Source: Verrucomicrobiia bacterium
Lineage (GTDB): Bacteria; Verrucomicrobiota; Verrucomicrobiia; Limisphaerales; UBA11358
Length of the DNA stretch: 39,813 nucleotides
NCBI GenBank assembly: GCA_025451535.1
Contig: JANWKE010000039.1
Span: 1 to 39,813 of the forward strand
Direction of reading: 5' to 3'
Shown: one piece after another, positions 1 to 8,675 of the stretch
Position numbering within the stretch: position 1 is the first letter of the stretch
How the letters are laid out: each line of letters opens with the position of its first letter
The notes under the pieces: generated by a model
Database searches by the model: none
The model's input: only the letters and a program-made list of their open reading frames with translations
What the model was told of the DNA's origin: nothing
Translations under genes and position numbers: made by a program

Positions 1-2011
1 CGAAATAGCTGTTGGTCGCCGCAGTCGTGAGGGCGGTCTCAAGGGGATTGTCAATCCACTGCCCGTTGTTGAAATCAAAATCCCCGGCTTCGATCATAAA
101 GTTGTTCTGACTGAACGTGTCAAAGGTCTCACTATAACTATGGGAATGCCCGGCGGCATCCGTCGCCGTAATCGTGATCGAGTAACTTCCCTGTTGGGAC
201 AAGGGGAGGCCAACCTGCCAATTGGTTGCCGAGCCGGCAAAAGTTAATTGCGAGGAAACGTTGGCGCCATTCAAGGTCACTTGAATATTGCTGGTGCTGA
301 CGGTGCTGACGGCGGAACTGACTGTGAAGGTCAGCATGTTGGTGGCCTGGAAAGGCTGTGTGCCATCCGGATAAATGTTTGCAATCGCCGGCGGAGTGTT
401 GGTCCCGGGTGCCAGCATGAAAAAGTTCATGTTTATCCCGCCGCCCAGCGGCCCGGATGTCACCCGTAACGTAGTCTGTCCATTCAATTTCACCACCAGC
501 GGATTTCCCCACGCATCCGAGAGAGGTATAAAATCAAAACTGTTCCATCCGCGCGCGCTGAATTGAAAAACGCCCAACTGGGTGGTTGTCTGACTGGTGG
601 TCCCCTGCCCGCCGGTCACTGCCGCCAGGGAGCAATTGGCCAGTCCGCCGTTCCCGTTGGCCAGGCGGCCGTAGACGTTGTAGGTGCCCGCCGGGAAAGT
701 CCGCGTGTAATTGACCCAGTTCGACGGATTAAAATAACCTACCAGATAATCCGCGATGCCGGCGGCGATAAATTGAGCGCGGGGAGTGTCATTGGCCAGA
801 TCGGTCGCGACTTGAGCATTGGGCCGCCAGCCGTGAGGTTGGTTGGTGCTGAAATTCGGCACGTATTCATCCACGTTCGACACGCCCACCCGATTGTAGA
901 AACTGTTCGGACTGTTTGTGGAAATCACCGGGTTGTCCAGGAACTGTCCCCCGCTGAAATCAAAATCTTCCGCTTCCCAGGTGAAATAGTTCGAACTAAA
1001 GGTGTCGAATCGAACGGGCGCGCTCGCAGTGACGCCGCTGACATTGGTCACGGTGATTTGGCCGATATAGAGGGTATCTGCCAATAGATTGGTGTAACGG
1101 ACGGTGACGTTTCCAGTGCCGCCACCCGTAACCAACAGATTGCTGGAAACATTTGCGCCGTTTAAGGTCAACTGAATTCCGTTGGCATTGACGGCCGCGG
1201 ACGGCGAATTGACGCCAAAACTCATCGTGTTGGTGGCATTGAAGAGAGTCTTGGCACCATCGGGAGAGATGTTGTTGATGGTCAACTGGGGGGCGACCTT
1301 TAAATGATTGTATCCCACATCGCTGGCATTGCCACCCGCGTGGTCGAAAACATCTATTCCGGTAAGCGGCCCATTAAATGTCCCGGTCCAGGTGTCGGAA
1401 CCAACAACCGCCAGATAGGTATTGGGGCCCGTAACAGTAAAGGCAATGTTAAATGGCACCTGGTATTGATAAGTCATGGCCCCGGCTTTGGCGGCATTTG
1501 TCCCCGCATCGGTATAAAAATACCAACCCGGACCACCTCCATAGATATAGAACTTAATCGCGGTGTTGGTGCCGCTCATCAGACTGACTCCGACCTCGCC
1601 GGCCGGTCCATTGGTCGAAGCCGGATCAGTTGCCCGCATTATAAAGTCGATTGAAATGGTCTGGCCCGCTGTCAAGGCTCCACCAGCGAATGTATTGTAG
1701 GAGTCAACACTTCCACCGCGACCGACTCCATCGTTCTGGTAACTATACATTTGCCACGCATTTGCAAGGCCGCCGGCCCCGTCTGGATTACCGATGTAGA
1801 CTCCTGAACCGTCAGCACCACCATCGCCCAAGCCATTGGTTCCACCGGCGTAAAGAACATTGGTCCAGACTGTCAAGGCAGTCCCGTCTTGATTGGTTCC
1901 ATCCGGCGAGCTGCCCGGAGCCGCAGTTGCGGTGTATAGGAAATTGCTCGACGCGGACGCCAGTTGGACAGCGCCCATTAAACCAATAAGAATCAATAGA
2001 GCTTTTTTCAT
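1..2011 (-). CDS. Large secreted surface protein with repeated Ig-like and CBM-like modules (3' end outside window)
   Basis: An uninterrupted frame of 670 codons runs from an ATG at 2011 to the window edge, so the C-terminus is missing. Residues 1-21 form a signal peptide (MKKALLILIGLMGAVQLASA). Residues 22-240 are rich in Gly, Asn and Thr and look like a beta-sandwich. A module then occurs twice. Each copy is an Ig-like stretch containing the shared string QLTLNGANVSS or QVTLNGANVSS, followed by a carbohydrate-binding-like segment opening with EAEDFDFSGGQFLDNP (residue 346) or EAGDFDFNNGQWIDNP (residue 641). The modules are about 295 residues apart. The protein is therefore exported and probably binds polysaccharide or decorates the cell surface; no catalytic domain is visible. 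It is divergent from the sensor kinase gene, with 208 bp between the two starts. A TTGACA-like box at 2056 lies between them, but the spacing to the nearest TATCAT is only 15 bp. Confidence 0.85.
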   Translation of the reverse strand, partial: MKKALLILIGLMGAVQLASASSNFLYTATAAPGSSPDGTNQDGTALTVWTNVLYAGGTNGLGDGGADGSGVYIGNPDGAGGLANAWQMYSYQNDGVGRGGSVDSYNTFAGGALTAGQTISIDFIMRATDPASTNGPAGEVGVSLMSGTNTAIKFYIYGGGPGWYFYTDAGTNAAKAGAMTYQYQVPFNIAFTVTGPNTYLAVVGSDTWTGTFNGPLTGIDVFDHAGGNASDVGYNHLKVAPQLTINNISPDGAKTLFNATNTMSFGVNSPSAAVNANGIQLTLNGANVSSNLLVTGGGTGNVTVRYTNLLADTLYIGQITVTNVSGVTASAPVRFDTFSSNYFTWEAEDFDFSGGQFLDNPVISTNSPNSFYNRVGVSNVDEYVPNFSTNQPHGWRPNAQVATDLANDTPRAQFIAAGIADYLVGYFNPSNWVNYTRTFPAGTYNVYGRLANGNGGLANCSLAAVTGGQGTTSQTTTQLGVFQFSARGWNSFDFIPLSDAWGNPLVVKLNGQTTLRVTSGPLGGGINMNFFMLAPGTNTPPAIANIYPDGTQPFQATNMLTFTVSSAVSTVSTSNIQVTLNGANVSSQLTFAGSATNWQVGLPLSQQGSYSITITATDAAGHSHSYSETFDTFSQNNFMIEAGDFDFNNGQWIDNPLETALTTAATNSYF

Positions 2012-2219
2012 ATGTTTCGTTCAGGTTGAGATTAAGCCGGGCTCCCCGGTGACAGTTGACAGCCAAGGATTCTCCTTATCATCGCACAACCCTAACCGTG
2101 TTGGCACCACTCTTTCGGGTGGGTTTACGCCTGATCCGCATGGGAGTTACCTTCGGATCGCCGGACGCATTTTTCTGGAATTAGAATGTTTTCATGATAA
2201 CTTGGGTGAGAAGTTTCCC

Positions 2220-4472
2220 GTGAAAAGGCCAATCCTACTGCTGCCTTATGCCGCATTTGCCCTACTCAATACCGCGCAAATGGTTTTGGCCGGGCCATTG
2301 ACCGGACCTTTGACCAATGCTTCTCAAGTCCTGTATCTCCCGGCCGACGAAGCCGCGCGGGGAATCCGGATTTCAATCAAGGGCGTCGTCACCGCTGCGG
2401 AAGCGGATTGGGGCGGGAGATTCTTCATTCAGGATTCCAGCGGTGGAGTTTTTGTTGAGAATATCAGCACCGTGCAACCTGCCCCGGGCGATGTACTGGC
2501 CGTATCGGGCGTCAGTTACCCGGGAGGATACGCCCCGATCATCAGCAAACCGCACTGGGAGAAAACAGGCACCGCCCCGTTGCCCGCCGCCAAACCGGTC
2601 GCGATTGAACAACTGATGTCGGGAGTTGAAGACAGCCAACGGATTGAAATCTCAGGCATCGTCCGGAAGGCGCAATTAAGTGGCTCGACCCTTCAATTTG
2701 AACTGGTTTCCGGCGGCTACCGCATCCGGGTGTATGAGCCCATCCCCTCCGGCATCGATCCCCAATCGTTCGTCGGTGCCAAAGTTCGGGTGAAAGGCAC
2801 CGCGGCCACCGCCTACAATGCACCCTTAAGGCACCTGGTCGCGGTTGACGTTTACGTTCCTTTTCTTGCCGATTGTGTCGTCGAAAAACCCGCCGCGCCA
2901 GACCCGTTCAAAGAACCGTTGAGCCCGATCAGCAATATTGGACAATATCAAGCCGGCCGTGCCCTCGGATACCGCGTACGGGTGAAAGGAGTCGTGGCTT
3001 ATCAAAGAAAGGGCGAGGATGTCTTTATCCGGGACGCCACGTCGGGATTACAAATCAAGAGCAGCCAGCGGCTTGCCTTATCGCCCGGCGACGTCATCGA
3101 AGCGGTGGGGTTTCCCGGAGTCGAAAACTTCCTGCCCGTGTTGGAAGATGCTGTTTTCCGGAAGACAACTGAACCGCGAGCCAAATTGCTGCCGCGGGAC
3201 GTTCCGATCGGGGAATTATCGCAAGGGTTGCACCACTCGGACTTCATAACGCTCAAGGGCAAACTGCTGGATCGTTTGGCGGAAGAGGTCCCCTCACCCG
3301 CTGGCGAATCAAATATTGTAAAGACCACCCTGGTGCTGCAAACGACGAATCTGCTGTTCACGGCCGAAGCGCAGACGGTCAAACCCGACCCGGGGTTGGC
3401 GTCCATTCCGCTGGGCAGCACCATTCGGGTCAGCGGCATTTGCTTTCTTCAAAGTGAAGAGAGCGGAACGATCAAGTCTTTTCAAATCCTGCTGCCAAGC
3501 CCGGATGCCGTCACAATCATTGCCCGGCCGGGTTGGTTGACGCCGCGACACCTGTTGATCATTCTGGCCATTGCCCTGGTCGTCATTGTGCTGGGCGCCA
3601 GCTGGATCATTATGGTCTCAAAGAAAAATTCAGCCCTCCGGCACCTGATCCATGAGCGGGAACTCGACCAGGTCGAACTGCAAAAAGCTCACGACACCCT
3701 GGAATCCAGGGTCAAAGAGCGGACCGAACAACTGAAGTTTCAGATCACCGCCCGGAAGGAGGCGGAAGTGCAATCCAAAGCCATCCTGGCTGAGCGGACC
3801 CGGTTGGCCAAGGAACTCCATGACACCCTGGAACAAACCCTGACCGGCATCACACTCCAGTTGAATACGGTCGCCAAGTTGTTTCAGCAGAATCCGGAAA
3901 CGGCCAGCTACCATCTTGGGCTGGTCCGGAATATGTTGCGAATGAGCCGGGTGGAATTGCGCCGATCCATTTGGGATCTCCGGAGCCGGGAACTTGAAGA
4001 ATTTGATCTGTCCAAGGCGCTGTCGATCAGTGGGAATCGCATCGCCGACAGCACCGGCATCCGCGTCGAAGTGGAATCCAGGGGTGATGTCCGTCCTTTG
4101 CCGGAAGTAATTGAGGAGAATTTATTGCGGATCGGCCAGGAGGCCATCACCAACACGGTCAAACATTCCGGCGCAAACTGGACGAAGATTCAATTGGAGT
4201 TCGGGGCCCGGGAGGTCGTCCTGGAAATCAAGGACAACGGGAAAGGGTTTACCCCGGAAAATTGCGCCGGACCCGATGACGGCCATTTTGGACTGCTCGG
4301 CATGGCCGAACGGGTCAAGCGTGTGGGTGGGCAGATTCTTATTACCAGCGCTCCCGGCCAGGGGACCACGATTCGCGTCCAACTCCCCGTGGAGCAGCCA
4401 CTGGTGCCCAAACCAACCCATGAACAGGCTGATTACGAAGAAAACATCACCAATCCGGATTCTCATTGCTGA
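2220..4472 (+). CDS. Membrane sensor histidine kinase, NarL/LuxR type, with OB-fold-like extracytoplasmic sensor
   Basis: The frame is open further upstream, but a GTG at 2220 gives a proper signal peptide (MKRPILLLPYAAFALLNTAQ), so I use it: 750 residues. Residues 30-440 hold several OB-fold-like repeats of the form G-x-R-V-x-V-K-G-V-V...F-I-x-D-x-S-G, consistent with a periplasmic sensor. One transmembrane helix lies near 445-467 and is followed by a coiled coil. The HisKA_3 dimerisation box LAKELHDTLEQ carries the phospho-accepting His534. The HATPase domain shows the N-box (GQEAITNTVKHSG), the G1 box DNGKGF and the G2-like GHFGLLGM. The gene overlaps the response regulator start by 53 bp, so the two are surely co-expressed and form a cognate pair. 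The ligand is unknown. Confidence 0.9.
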   Translation: MKRPILLLPYAAFALLNTAQMVLAGPLTGPLTNASQVLYLPADEAARGIRISIKGVVTAAEADWGGRFFIQDSSGGVFVENISTVQPAPGDVLAVSGVSYPGGYAPIISKPHWEKTGTAPLPAAKPVAIEQLMSGVEDSQRIEISGIVRKAQLSGSTLQFELVSGGYRIRVYEPIPSGIDPQSFVGAKVRVKGTAATAYNAPLRHLVAVDVYVPFLADCVVEKPAAPDPFKEPLSPISNIGQYQAGRALGYRVRVKGVVAYQRKGEDVFIRDATSGLQIKSSQRLALSPGDVIEAVGFPGVENFLPVLEDAVFRKTTEPRAKLLPRDVPIGELSQGLHHSDFITLKGKLLDRLAEEVPSPAGESNIVKTTLVLQTTNLLFTAEAQTVKPDPGLASIPLGSTIRVSGICFLQSEESGTIKSFQILLPSPDAVTIIARPGWLTPRHLLIILAIALVVIVLGASWIIMVSKKNSALRHLIHERELDQVELQKAHDTLESRVKERTEQLKFQITARKEAEVQSKAILAERTRLAKELHDTLEQTLTGITLQLNTVAKLFQQNPETASYHLGLVRNMLRMSRVELRRSIWDLRSRELEEFDLSKALSISGNRIADSTGIRVEVESRGDVRPLPEVIEENLLRIGQEAITNTVKHSGANWTKIQLEFGAREVVLEIKDNGKGFTPENCAGPDDGHFGLLGMAERVKRVGGQILITSAPGQGTTIRVQLPVEQPLVPKPTHEQADYEENITNPDSHC

Positions 4473-5064
4473 CGACCACTACATCGTTCGCATGGGCTTG
4501 ATGGCCATGATCAATAGCGAGCCGGACATGGAAGTGGTGGCGGAAGCCACCGATGGCGCCCAGGCCATTGCCCTGTTTGCCAAACGGAACCCTGATCTGG
4601 CCCTGATGGACCTGCGCATGCCCGTCAGGACCGGCATCGAGGCCACGGTTGAAATTTGTAAACTCAACCGCGCCGCGCGGATTCTGATGCTCACCGCCCT
4701 GGATGGCGACGAGGACATTCACAAGGCCCTGGAAGCCGGGGCCGCCGGCTATGTGTTGAAAGACTCCACGGAAGACAAACTCCTGCCCGCCATCCGTGCC
4801 GTGGCGTCCGGGCAGCGTTGGATTCCCGAAGATGTTGCCAAACGCCTGACCTCGCGGCGGATGTTTGAAGAACTGACGCCCCGCGAGCTGCAGGTCCTCC
4901 ATGAACTGGCCAAAGGTCTGGCCAATAAACAAATTGCCGATGCTCTGAACATCACGGAGAACACGGCCAAATGGTATCTGAAAAACATTCTGGCAAAACT
5001 TCGGGTTGCCGACCGGGCTGAAGCGGTCGCCGTGGCCATTCAACGCGGAATTATTCATTTCTAA
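4420..5064 (+). CDS. NarL/FixJ-family response regulator, partner of the upstream kinase
   Basis: 214 residues from an ATG at 4420, inside the end of the kinase gene; longer upstream readings of this frame are only the kinase gene in another frame. The receiver domain shows the acidic pair in ILIADDHY, the phospho-acceptor Asp64 in LALMDLRMP, the switch Thr in MLTALDGDE and the conserved Lys in YVLKDSTEDK. The C-terminus is a LuxR-type helix-turn-helix (ELTPRELQVLHELAKGL...NKQIADALNITENTAKWYLKN). The recognition helix has AKWYLKN where most relatives have V-K-x-H-x-x-N, so its DNA contacts may differ. It probably activates transcription after phosphorylation; targets cannot be told from the window, though the divergent surface protein gene is a reasonable guess. 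It converges on the glycosidase gene, with 83 bp between stops. Confidence 0.93.
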   Translation: MNRLITKKTSPIRILIADDHYIVRMGLMAMINSEPDMEVVAEATDGAQAIALFAKRNPDLALMDLRMPVRTGIEATVEICKLNRAARILMLTALDGDEDIHKALEAGAAGYVLKDSTEDKLLPAIRAVASGQRWIPEDVAKRLTSRRMFEELTPRELQVLHELAKGLANKQIADALNITENTAKWYLKNILAKLRVADRAEAVAVAIQRGIIHF

Positions 5065-5147
5065 CGCGGAACGCACAATTTTAAGATGCCGTTGATCGCA
5101 GGATCGAATCATCTGTCTCTGCGCTCAGGTGGAAGCTCCCTTGCGCT

Positions 5148-7745
5148 TCAACGGCCGGTTCCGCCGCCGGGGACCAATGCCAGTTTAACAACCAACTCCG
5201 CCCGATGCCAGCCATCTGAATCTTTCGGCACCGCCCGGCCCGTGGCCGCAGCTTCCACCTTCCATTTGCCGGCTTCGATTCTAAAAGGAATGGTTGACCC
5301 TGCGAAATTGCCGCCGGGATCGGAGAAACTGAAGAGGACCCGCCGGCTTTGCTCGATCGGCAAACCGTCCGCCGTTTTCATCGTCAGGACCGGGAAGACC
5401 GTTCTGGTGGCCTCCACCTTGAAAAGGCTGGCGCCGCTGTCGAAGTCGAAGATTTCCCGGACATGGCCTTCAACCGCCCGGTCGCGATCAGGATTGGAGC
5501 CGAGCACCCGCTCGTTCTGATAATTGCCAAGCAGAAAATCCATCGCGACGGCGGAGGACCAGGAGAACGCCCGGTTGTTCTGCCCCAACCCGGTGCGCGA
5601 GTCGTACCACTCGGCCGGGCTATGGGCAAATTGCTGGTACTGGCCAACGGAGGCGGACTGGTTGGACATCATGTTGAGCAATCGCGCGGCCATGCTTTTG
5701 GCCTCGTCTTCATAGCCGTACTTGAACAGGCCTTTGACGATGATCCAGGTTTCCGGCATCCAGATGTTGCCGCGCCAAAGCCCGCCAGCCTCGTTCTGGA
5801 ACGGCGGTTTTTGATGGTAATAACGCGGGTCGTCGTAGGCGACCGTTGGAACCGGAAATGGTCCGTTGAATTCCCTGGGATTCAATAGGTGCTCTTCAAT
5901 CACCCGTTTGATCTTCGCCGGGTCGCGGCATAGGTCGCAAAAAATCGGGTAGATTATCGAACTGGTCAGGACATCGTCCCGCTGTGTTCCCCGGTAGGTG
6001 ACAATCCAGTAGCCCTGCTGCCCGTCCCACAGCGAGTCCACCGCCTGCCGGTGGCGTTGGATCTGGCGCGCCCAACCCGCAGCCTCCGTCTGCTTGCCCA
6101 GGACCAGGGCCAGCCGTTGCAACACCACCGCGCCATAACCCAACTGGGAACTGGGCGCCGGATCGTCGAGTTTGTTTTCGCGGCAGCAGCGGGTCAGGTC
6201 GTTCCACCAACTGTTCCAACCGGGCGCGTATTTGATTTCCTTGAAGATCAAATCGTACCGGGGATTGTCGTCCCAATTGTTCGGCGTTGCGGTCAACAGG
6301 TCGCCGTCAATGTCAACCTTGTTCGTCCAATCCCAATAAGCGTTCGTCAATAACGGATAAACCTTGGCGGCGAAGTCGTGGCGCGCCCGGGTCGTGGGCA
6401 GGCGGGAATACAATTCCCACATGGACCAGAAGAAATGCGGGTCCATGATTTCGCAAGGCGGAACCAGAATCGGCACCGCATTGCCTTCCGCCCATTGCGG
6501 GTTCATGTCCAGGTAACCCAGGAGGTTCCAGCAGGAGTCACTTTGGAAGTAGTAGTTGAACCCGCCACGCGCCGGCAAGGAGGCGCTGTACCATTGCCCG
6601 TCGCACTCCCGCAAATAGCGGTTCTTGCGCAATGCGGTGGCCGCCGAATAATAGAGCTTGAGATAGGCGTCAGTGGGTTGATCAAGTTCAGGCAGGCCCC
6701 GAAAAAAACCATTCCAGTCGTTTTCCACCTGCGTCAGCGCCAATCGGGGAGACCGGGTGAAAGCTTTTGTCGCGGTTCCACACTGGGTGCCGGCTGTTTC
6801 ACCGTCGGCTGCCGCGCCGACGATAAAGACACACTCCAGCGATGCTCCCGGTTTCAACCGCCCGGTCCTGGTCGTGAGTACCGCCGTTCCGGCAGGAGCG
6901 TCCAGTGATGAAGTGAGACTGTGCGCCAGCGCCGGGTTCAGCTCCTCCGGTTTGGCGCGCGTCAGGTCCAAAGGCGTAAAGCCCACCTGCAACGGTGCCA
7001 ACGTCGAGCCGATGGCCAGGGTGTCGGTGTAGAGCACCGGCGTAGTCTTCGAACCGACCCGGGCATTCCGCAACCAAAGCTGATGCCCGTCTTTTACCAG
7101 GTGGCCGGTGATTTTGCCGTCCGTGCGCCCGTCATAGCCCGAGCGCGCCGTTACGAGCAAGCCGGGCGTAATGGAGACTCGCTGGTCCCCCGTGTTGGTA
7201 ACCCTGGCATAGATCGCAACCGTGTTAAAGGCGGTGAAGAACGTTGTGGATTCGATTTCGAAACTTCCGTGCCGGGTGCTCGTCCGCCAGCCGTACGGAT
7301 ACCAGGTCACCTCGGCCTCCTGGTCTCCAAAGATTCTTTCGCCCGTCGCCGTTTGAAAGAACAGTGAGAGCACGCCCACGTCGCGCGCCGTGTTAAAAAA
7401 CTCGTTGTTCGGACCCACCCCTTGCCGGACTGAACCGAGCATAAACCGATCGATGCCGCCGGCATACGCAATGTCGTACCAGGACCCGTAATCAGACAAT
7501 TCGCATCCCATCACCGGCTTGTGCGGTTGATCACCCGAGAGAACAGGAGCCAGGTACGCGACCTGGTTTTTCATGAAATCCAGCGGCGGTTCCCCGTACA
7601 GGCCGCCCGCACTGACCAGGGTAAATCCAATAACGACAAAATTCGAAACCCGCGGCAGGCGCGCGTCGAGGTGTCTGCGGACGAACCGGTTCACCACAGC
7701 CGCAACCGGTATTTGCGAAATCATCCTCAATTTCTCAGGGATCAT
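5148..7745 (-). CDS. Secreted (alpha/alpha)6-barrel glycoside hydrolase, GH63/MGH1-like
   Basis: 865 residues from an ATG at 7745; an in-frame ATG at 7724 is also possible, and neither has a clear ribosome-binding site. The N-terminus contains a hydrophobic stretch (VSNFVVIGFTLVSAGGLYG, about 33-51) after a basic region, suggesting export. The N-terminal half is beta-rich. The C-terminal half has hallmarks of six-hairpin glycosidases: NNWDDNPRYD near 490, GGLWRGNIWMPETW near 655, then GQNNRAFSWSSAVAMDF near 727. These resemble the trehalase/glucosidase I/mannosylglycerate hydrolase group (GH37/GH63), where Asp and Glu in such motifs act in inverting hydrolysis. The substrate is not predictable; alpha-glucosides or alpha-mannosides are likeliest. 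The gene stands alone, convergent with the response regulator. Confidence 0.85.
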   Translation of the reverse strand: MIPEKLRMISQIPVAAVVNRFVRRHLDARLPRVSNFVVIGFTLVSAGGLYGEPPLDFMKNQVAYLAPVLSGDQPHKPVMGCELSDYGSWYDIAYAGGIDRFMLGSVRQGVGPNNEFFNTARDVGVLSLFFQTATGERIFGDQEAEVTWYPYGWRTSTRHGSFEIESTTFFTAFNTVAIYARVTNTGDQRVSITPGLLVTARSGYDGRTDGKITGHLVKDGHQLWLRNARVGSKTTPVLYTDTLAIGSTLAPLQVGFTPLDLTRAKPEELNPALAHSLTSSLDAPAGTAVLTTRTGRLKPGASLECVFIVGAAADGETAGTQCGTATKAFTRSPRLALTQVENDWNGFFRGLPELDQPTDAYLKLYYSAATALRKNRYLRECDGQWYSASLPARGGFNYYFQSDSCWNLLGYLDMNPQWAEGNAVPILVPPCEIMDPHFFWSMWELYSRLPTTRARHDFAAKVYPLLTNAYWDWTNKVDIDGDLLTATPNNWDDNPRYDLIFKEIKYAPGWNSWWNDLTRCCRENKLDDPAPSSQLGYGAVVLQRLALVLGKQTEAAGWARQIQRHRQAVDSLWDGQQGYWIVTYRGTQRDDVLTSSIIYPIFCDLCRDPAKIKRVIEEHLLNPREFNGPFPVPTVAYDDPRYYHQKPPFQNEAGGLWRGNIWMPETWIIVKGLFKYGYEDEAKSMAARLLNMMSNQSASVGQYQQFAHSPAEWYDSRTGLGQNNRAFSWSSAVAMDFLLGNYQNERVLGSNPDRDRAVEGHVREIFDFDSGASLFKVEATRTVFPVLTMKTADGLPIEQSRRVLFSFSDPGGNFAGSTIPFRIEAGKWKVEAAATGRAVPKDSDGWHRAELVVKLALVPGGGTGR

Positions 7746-7856
7746 CAGGTGATGCGCGCCACGCTAACACCGGGGCAAAGCATGTCAACCCGTCTCGCAG
7801 ACCGGTTATCCTCTCTACACTCTTTGCGGCCGAATGAATACCGTCACTTGTCACCC

Positions 7857-7889
7857 TTCCGGTGCGCACTTTTTGCGCGGTAACCGGAA
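7857..7889. repeat. Inverted repeat in the divergent intergenic region
   Basis: TTCCGGT at 7857-7863 pairs with ACCGGAA at 7883-7889, and inner GCGC arms pair across an ACTTTTT loop, with a GGTA bulge on the 3' side. It lies between the divergent glycosidase and pentapeptide-tail genes. It could be a protein-binding site or an RNA hairpin in the leader of the minus-strand gene. No T-tract follows, so it is not a simple terminator. Confidence 0.45.
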
Positions 7890-7970
7890 ATGTCAAAACC
7901 CGGTTTCTGCGGCGGTTACGGGTTTGTTGCAAGTGCTTGATTCAGGGCAAAATACGATTCTCCGGCCGGT

Positions 7971-7986
7971 GTAACTAAATAGTTAC
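7971..7986. repeat. Short palindrome upstream of the pentapeptide-tail gene
   Basis: GTAACT at 7971-7976 and AGTTAC at 7981-7986 flank an AAAT spacer, making a 16-bp palindrome 47 bp before the start at 8033. Its size, AT-rich centre and position suit an operator for a dimeric regulator, but no regulator is identified. Confidence 0.35.
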
Positions 7987-8032
7987 TTGGCCGTCTGGGT
8001 TGATGTGGGCAATAACGCCCCGAAAAAAACAT

Positions 8033-8398
8033 ATGAAAACGAAAATGATGCTCCTGGCCGCGCTGCTCAGTGCGGCCGCCATGTCGACCAACGCCGGAGT
8101 CCGCTTCGGCTTCTCTATCGGGTTCCCGTCACCGGTCATCGTTTCCCGGCCGGTGGTTTACGCGCCCGCACCCGTGACCGTGGTGCAAACGCCATCGGCC
8201 TGTCCGGGTGTGGGCTACGTCTGGGCCCCCGGTTATTGGTCGTATTACCCGAACGGCCGGGTCTGGGTCTCCGGCGGATGGCACTATCGCGCCGCTGACT
8301 ACGACCGCGGACACGATCACGACGGCTACAACCGGAATGGACATAATCGTGACGGACACGACCGCGATGGGCATGACCACGACGGATATCGTAGGTAA
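8033..8398 (+). CDS. Small exported protein with YXWxPGYW motif and His/Asp/Gly pentapeptide tail
   Basis: 121 residues from the ATG at 8033, chosen because it begins a standard signal peptide (MKTKMMLLAALLSAAAMSTNA); an upstream in-frame ATG at 8000 would spoil it. The middle contains YVWAPGYWSYYPNGRVWVSGGW, the aromatic repeat of small periplasmic YXWxPGxW-type proteins. The tail is built of five exact 15-bp units at 8309-8383 encoding GHDHD, GYNRN, GHNRD, GHDRD and GHDHD, then GYRR. The His/Asp density suggests divalent metal binding, which is inference. The gene is monocistronic: a palindrome lies upstream and a strong terminator 18 bp downstream. Confidence 0.8.
   Translation: MKTKMMLLAALLSAAAMSTNAGVRFGFSIGFPSPVIVSRPVVYAPAPVTVVQTPSACPGVGYVWAPGYWSYYPNGRVWVSGGWHYRAADYDRGHDHDGYNRNGHNRDGHDRDGHDHDGYRR
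8309..8383 (+). repeat. Five tandem 15-bp units inside the coding region
   Basis: The units start at 8309, 8324, 8339, 8354 and 8369, in frame, each encoding G-(H/Y)-(D/N)-(H/R)-(D/N). Third-position differences between units show they are not freshly duplicated. Copy number could vary between strains without breaking the frame. Confidence 0.85.
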
Positions 8399-8416
8399 AA
8401 AAATCCGGCTACGCAC

Positions 8417-8446
8417 AGGCTGCCGTCCCGCGACGGCAGCCTTTTT
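8417..8446 (+). terminator. Rho-independent terminator
   Basis: AGGCTGCCGTC at 8417-8427 pairs perfectly with GACGGCAGCCT at 8432-8442 across a CCGC loop, followed by a T-run to 8446. It ends the pentapeptide-tail gene, 18 bp after the stop codon. It is the clearest intrinsic terminator in the window. Confidence 0.9.
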
Positions 8447-8461
8447 CAGTCCGCGCGACCA

Positions 8462-8520
8462 GCGCAAAATCTTTTACAGGAGAAAACGGAGGAAACGGAG
8501 GTCCGTGAATTGGAAAGGCT
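8462..8520 (+). repeat. Dispersed intergenic repeat, copy A (+ orientation)
   Basis: Begins GCGCAAAATCTTTTACAGG and continues with A/G-rich text (gagaaaacggaggaaacgg). This is the core module shared with the copies near 10.1, 11.0, 14.1, 16.8 and 17.5 kb. Short reading frames across it are artefacts of the repeat. The rest of the gap to 8675 holds a pyrimidine-rich string and no gene. Confidence 0.8.
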
Positions 8521-8675
8521 GAATTCTAAAGTCTAAATGATAAAGTTTTTTGCGCCCTGATTCAGCCTTCAACCTTTAGCCTTCAGCATTTCCCCCGCCT
8601 TCTGCCATCCACTAACTACCAACTGCGACTTGTCGCGTCGCAGTGAAATGAAGACGGATCTACTAACTCTCTTAG

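Noticed and set aside
563-1654. Plus-strand frames across 248-1989
   Set aside because: They are shadows of the real minus-strand secreted protein gene, which is open without a stop over the whole interval.
2056-2082. Sigma-70-like promoter TTGACA...TATCAT upstream of the kinase
   Set aside because: The 15-bp spacing is too short for a confident call and no other evidence supports it.
1893-2219. Longer N-terminus for the sensor kinase from an ATG at 1893
   Set aside because: It would overlap the start of the divergent secreted protein gene and bury the signal peptide that begins at the GTG at 2220.
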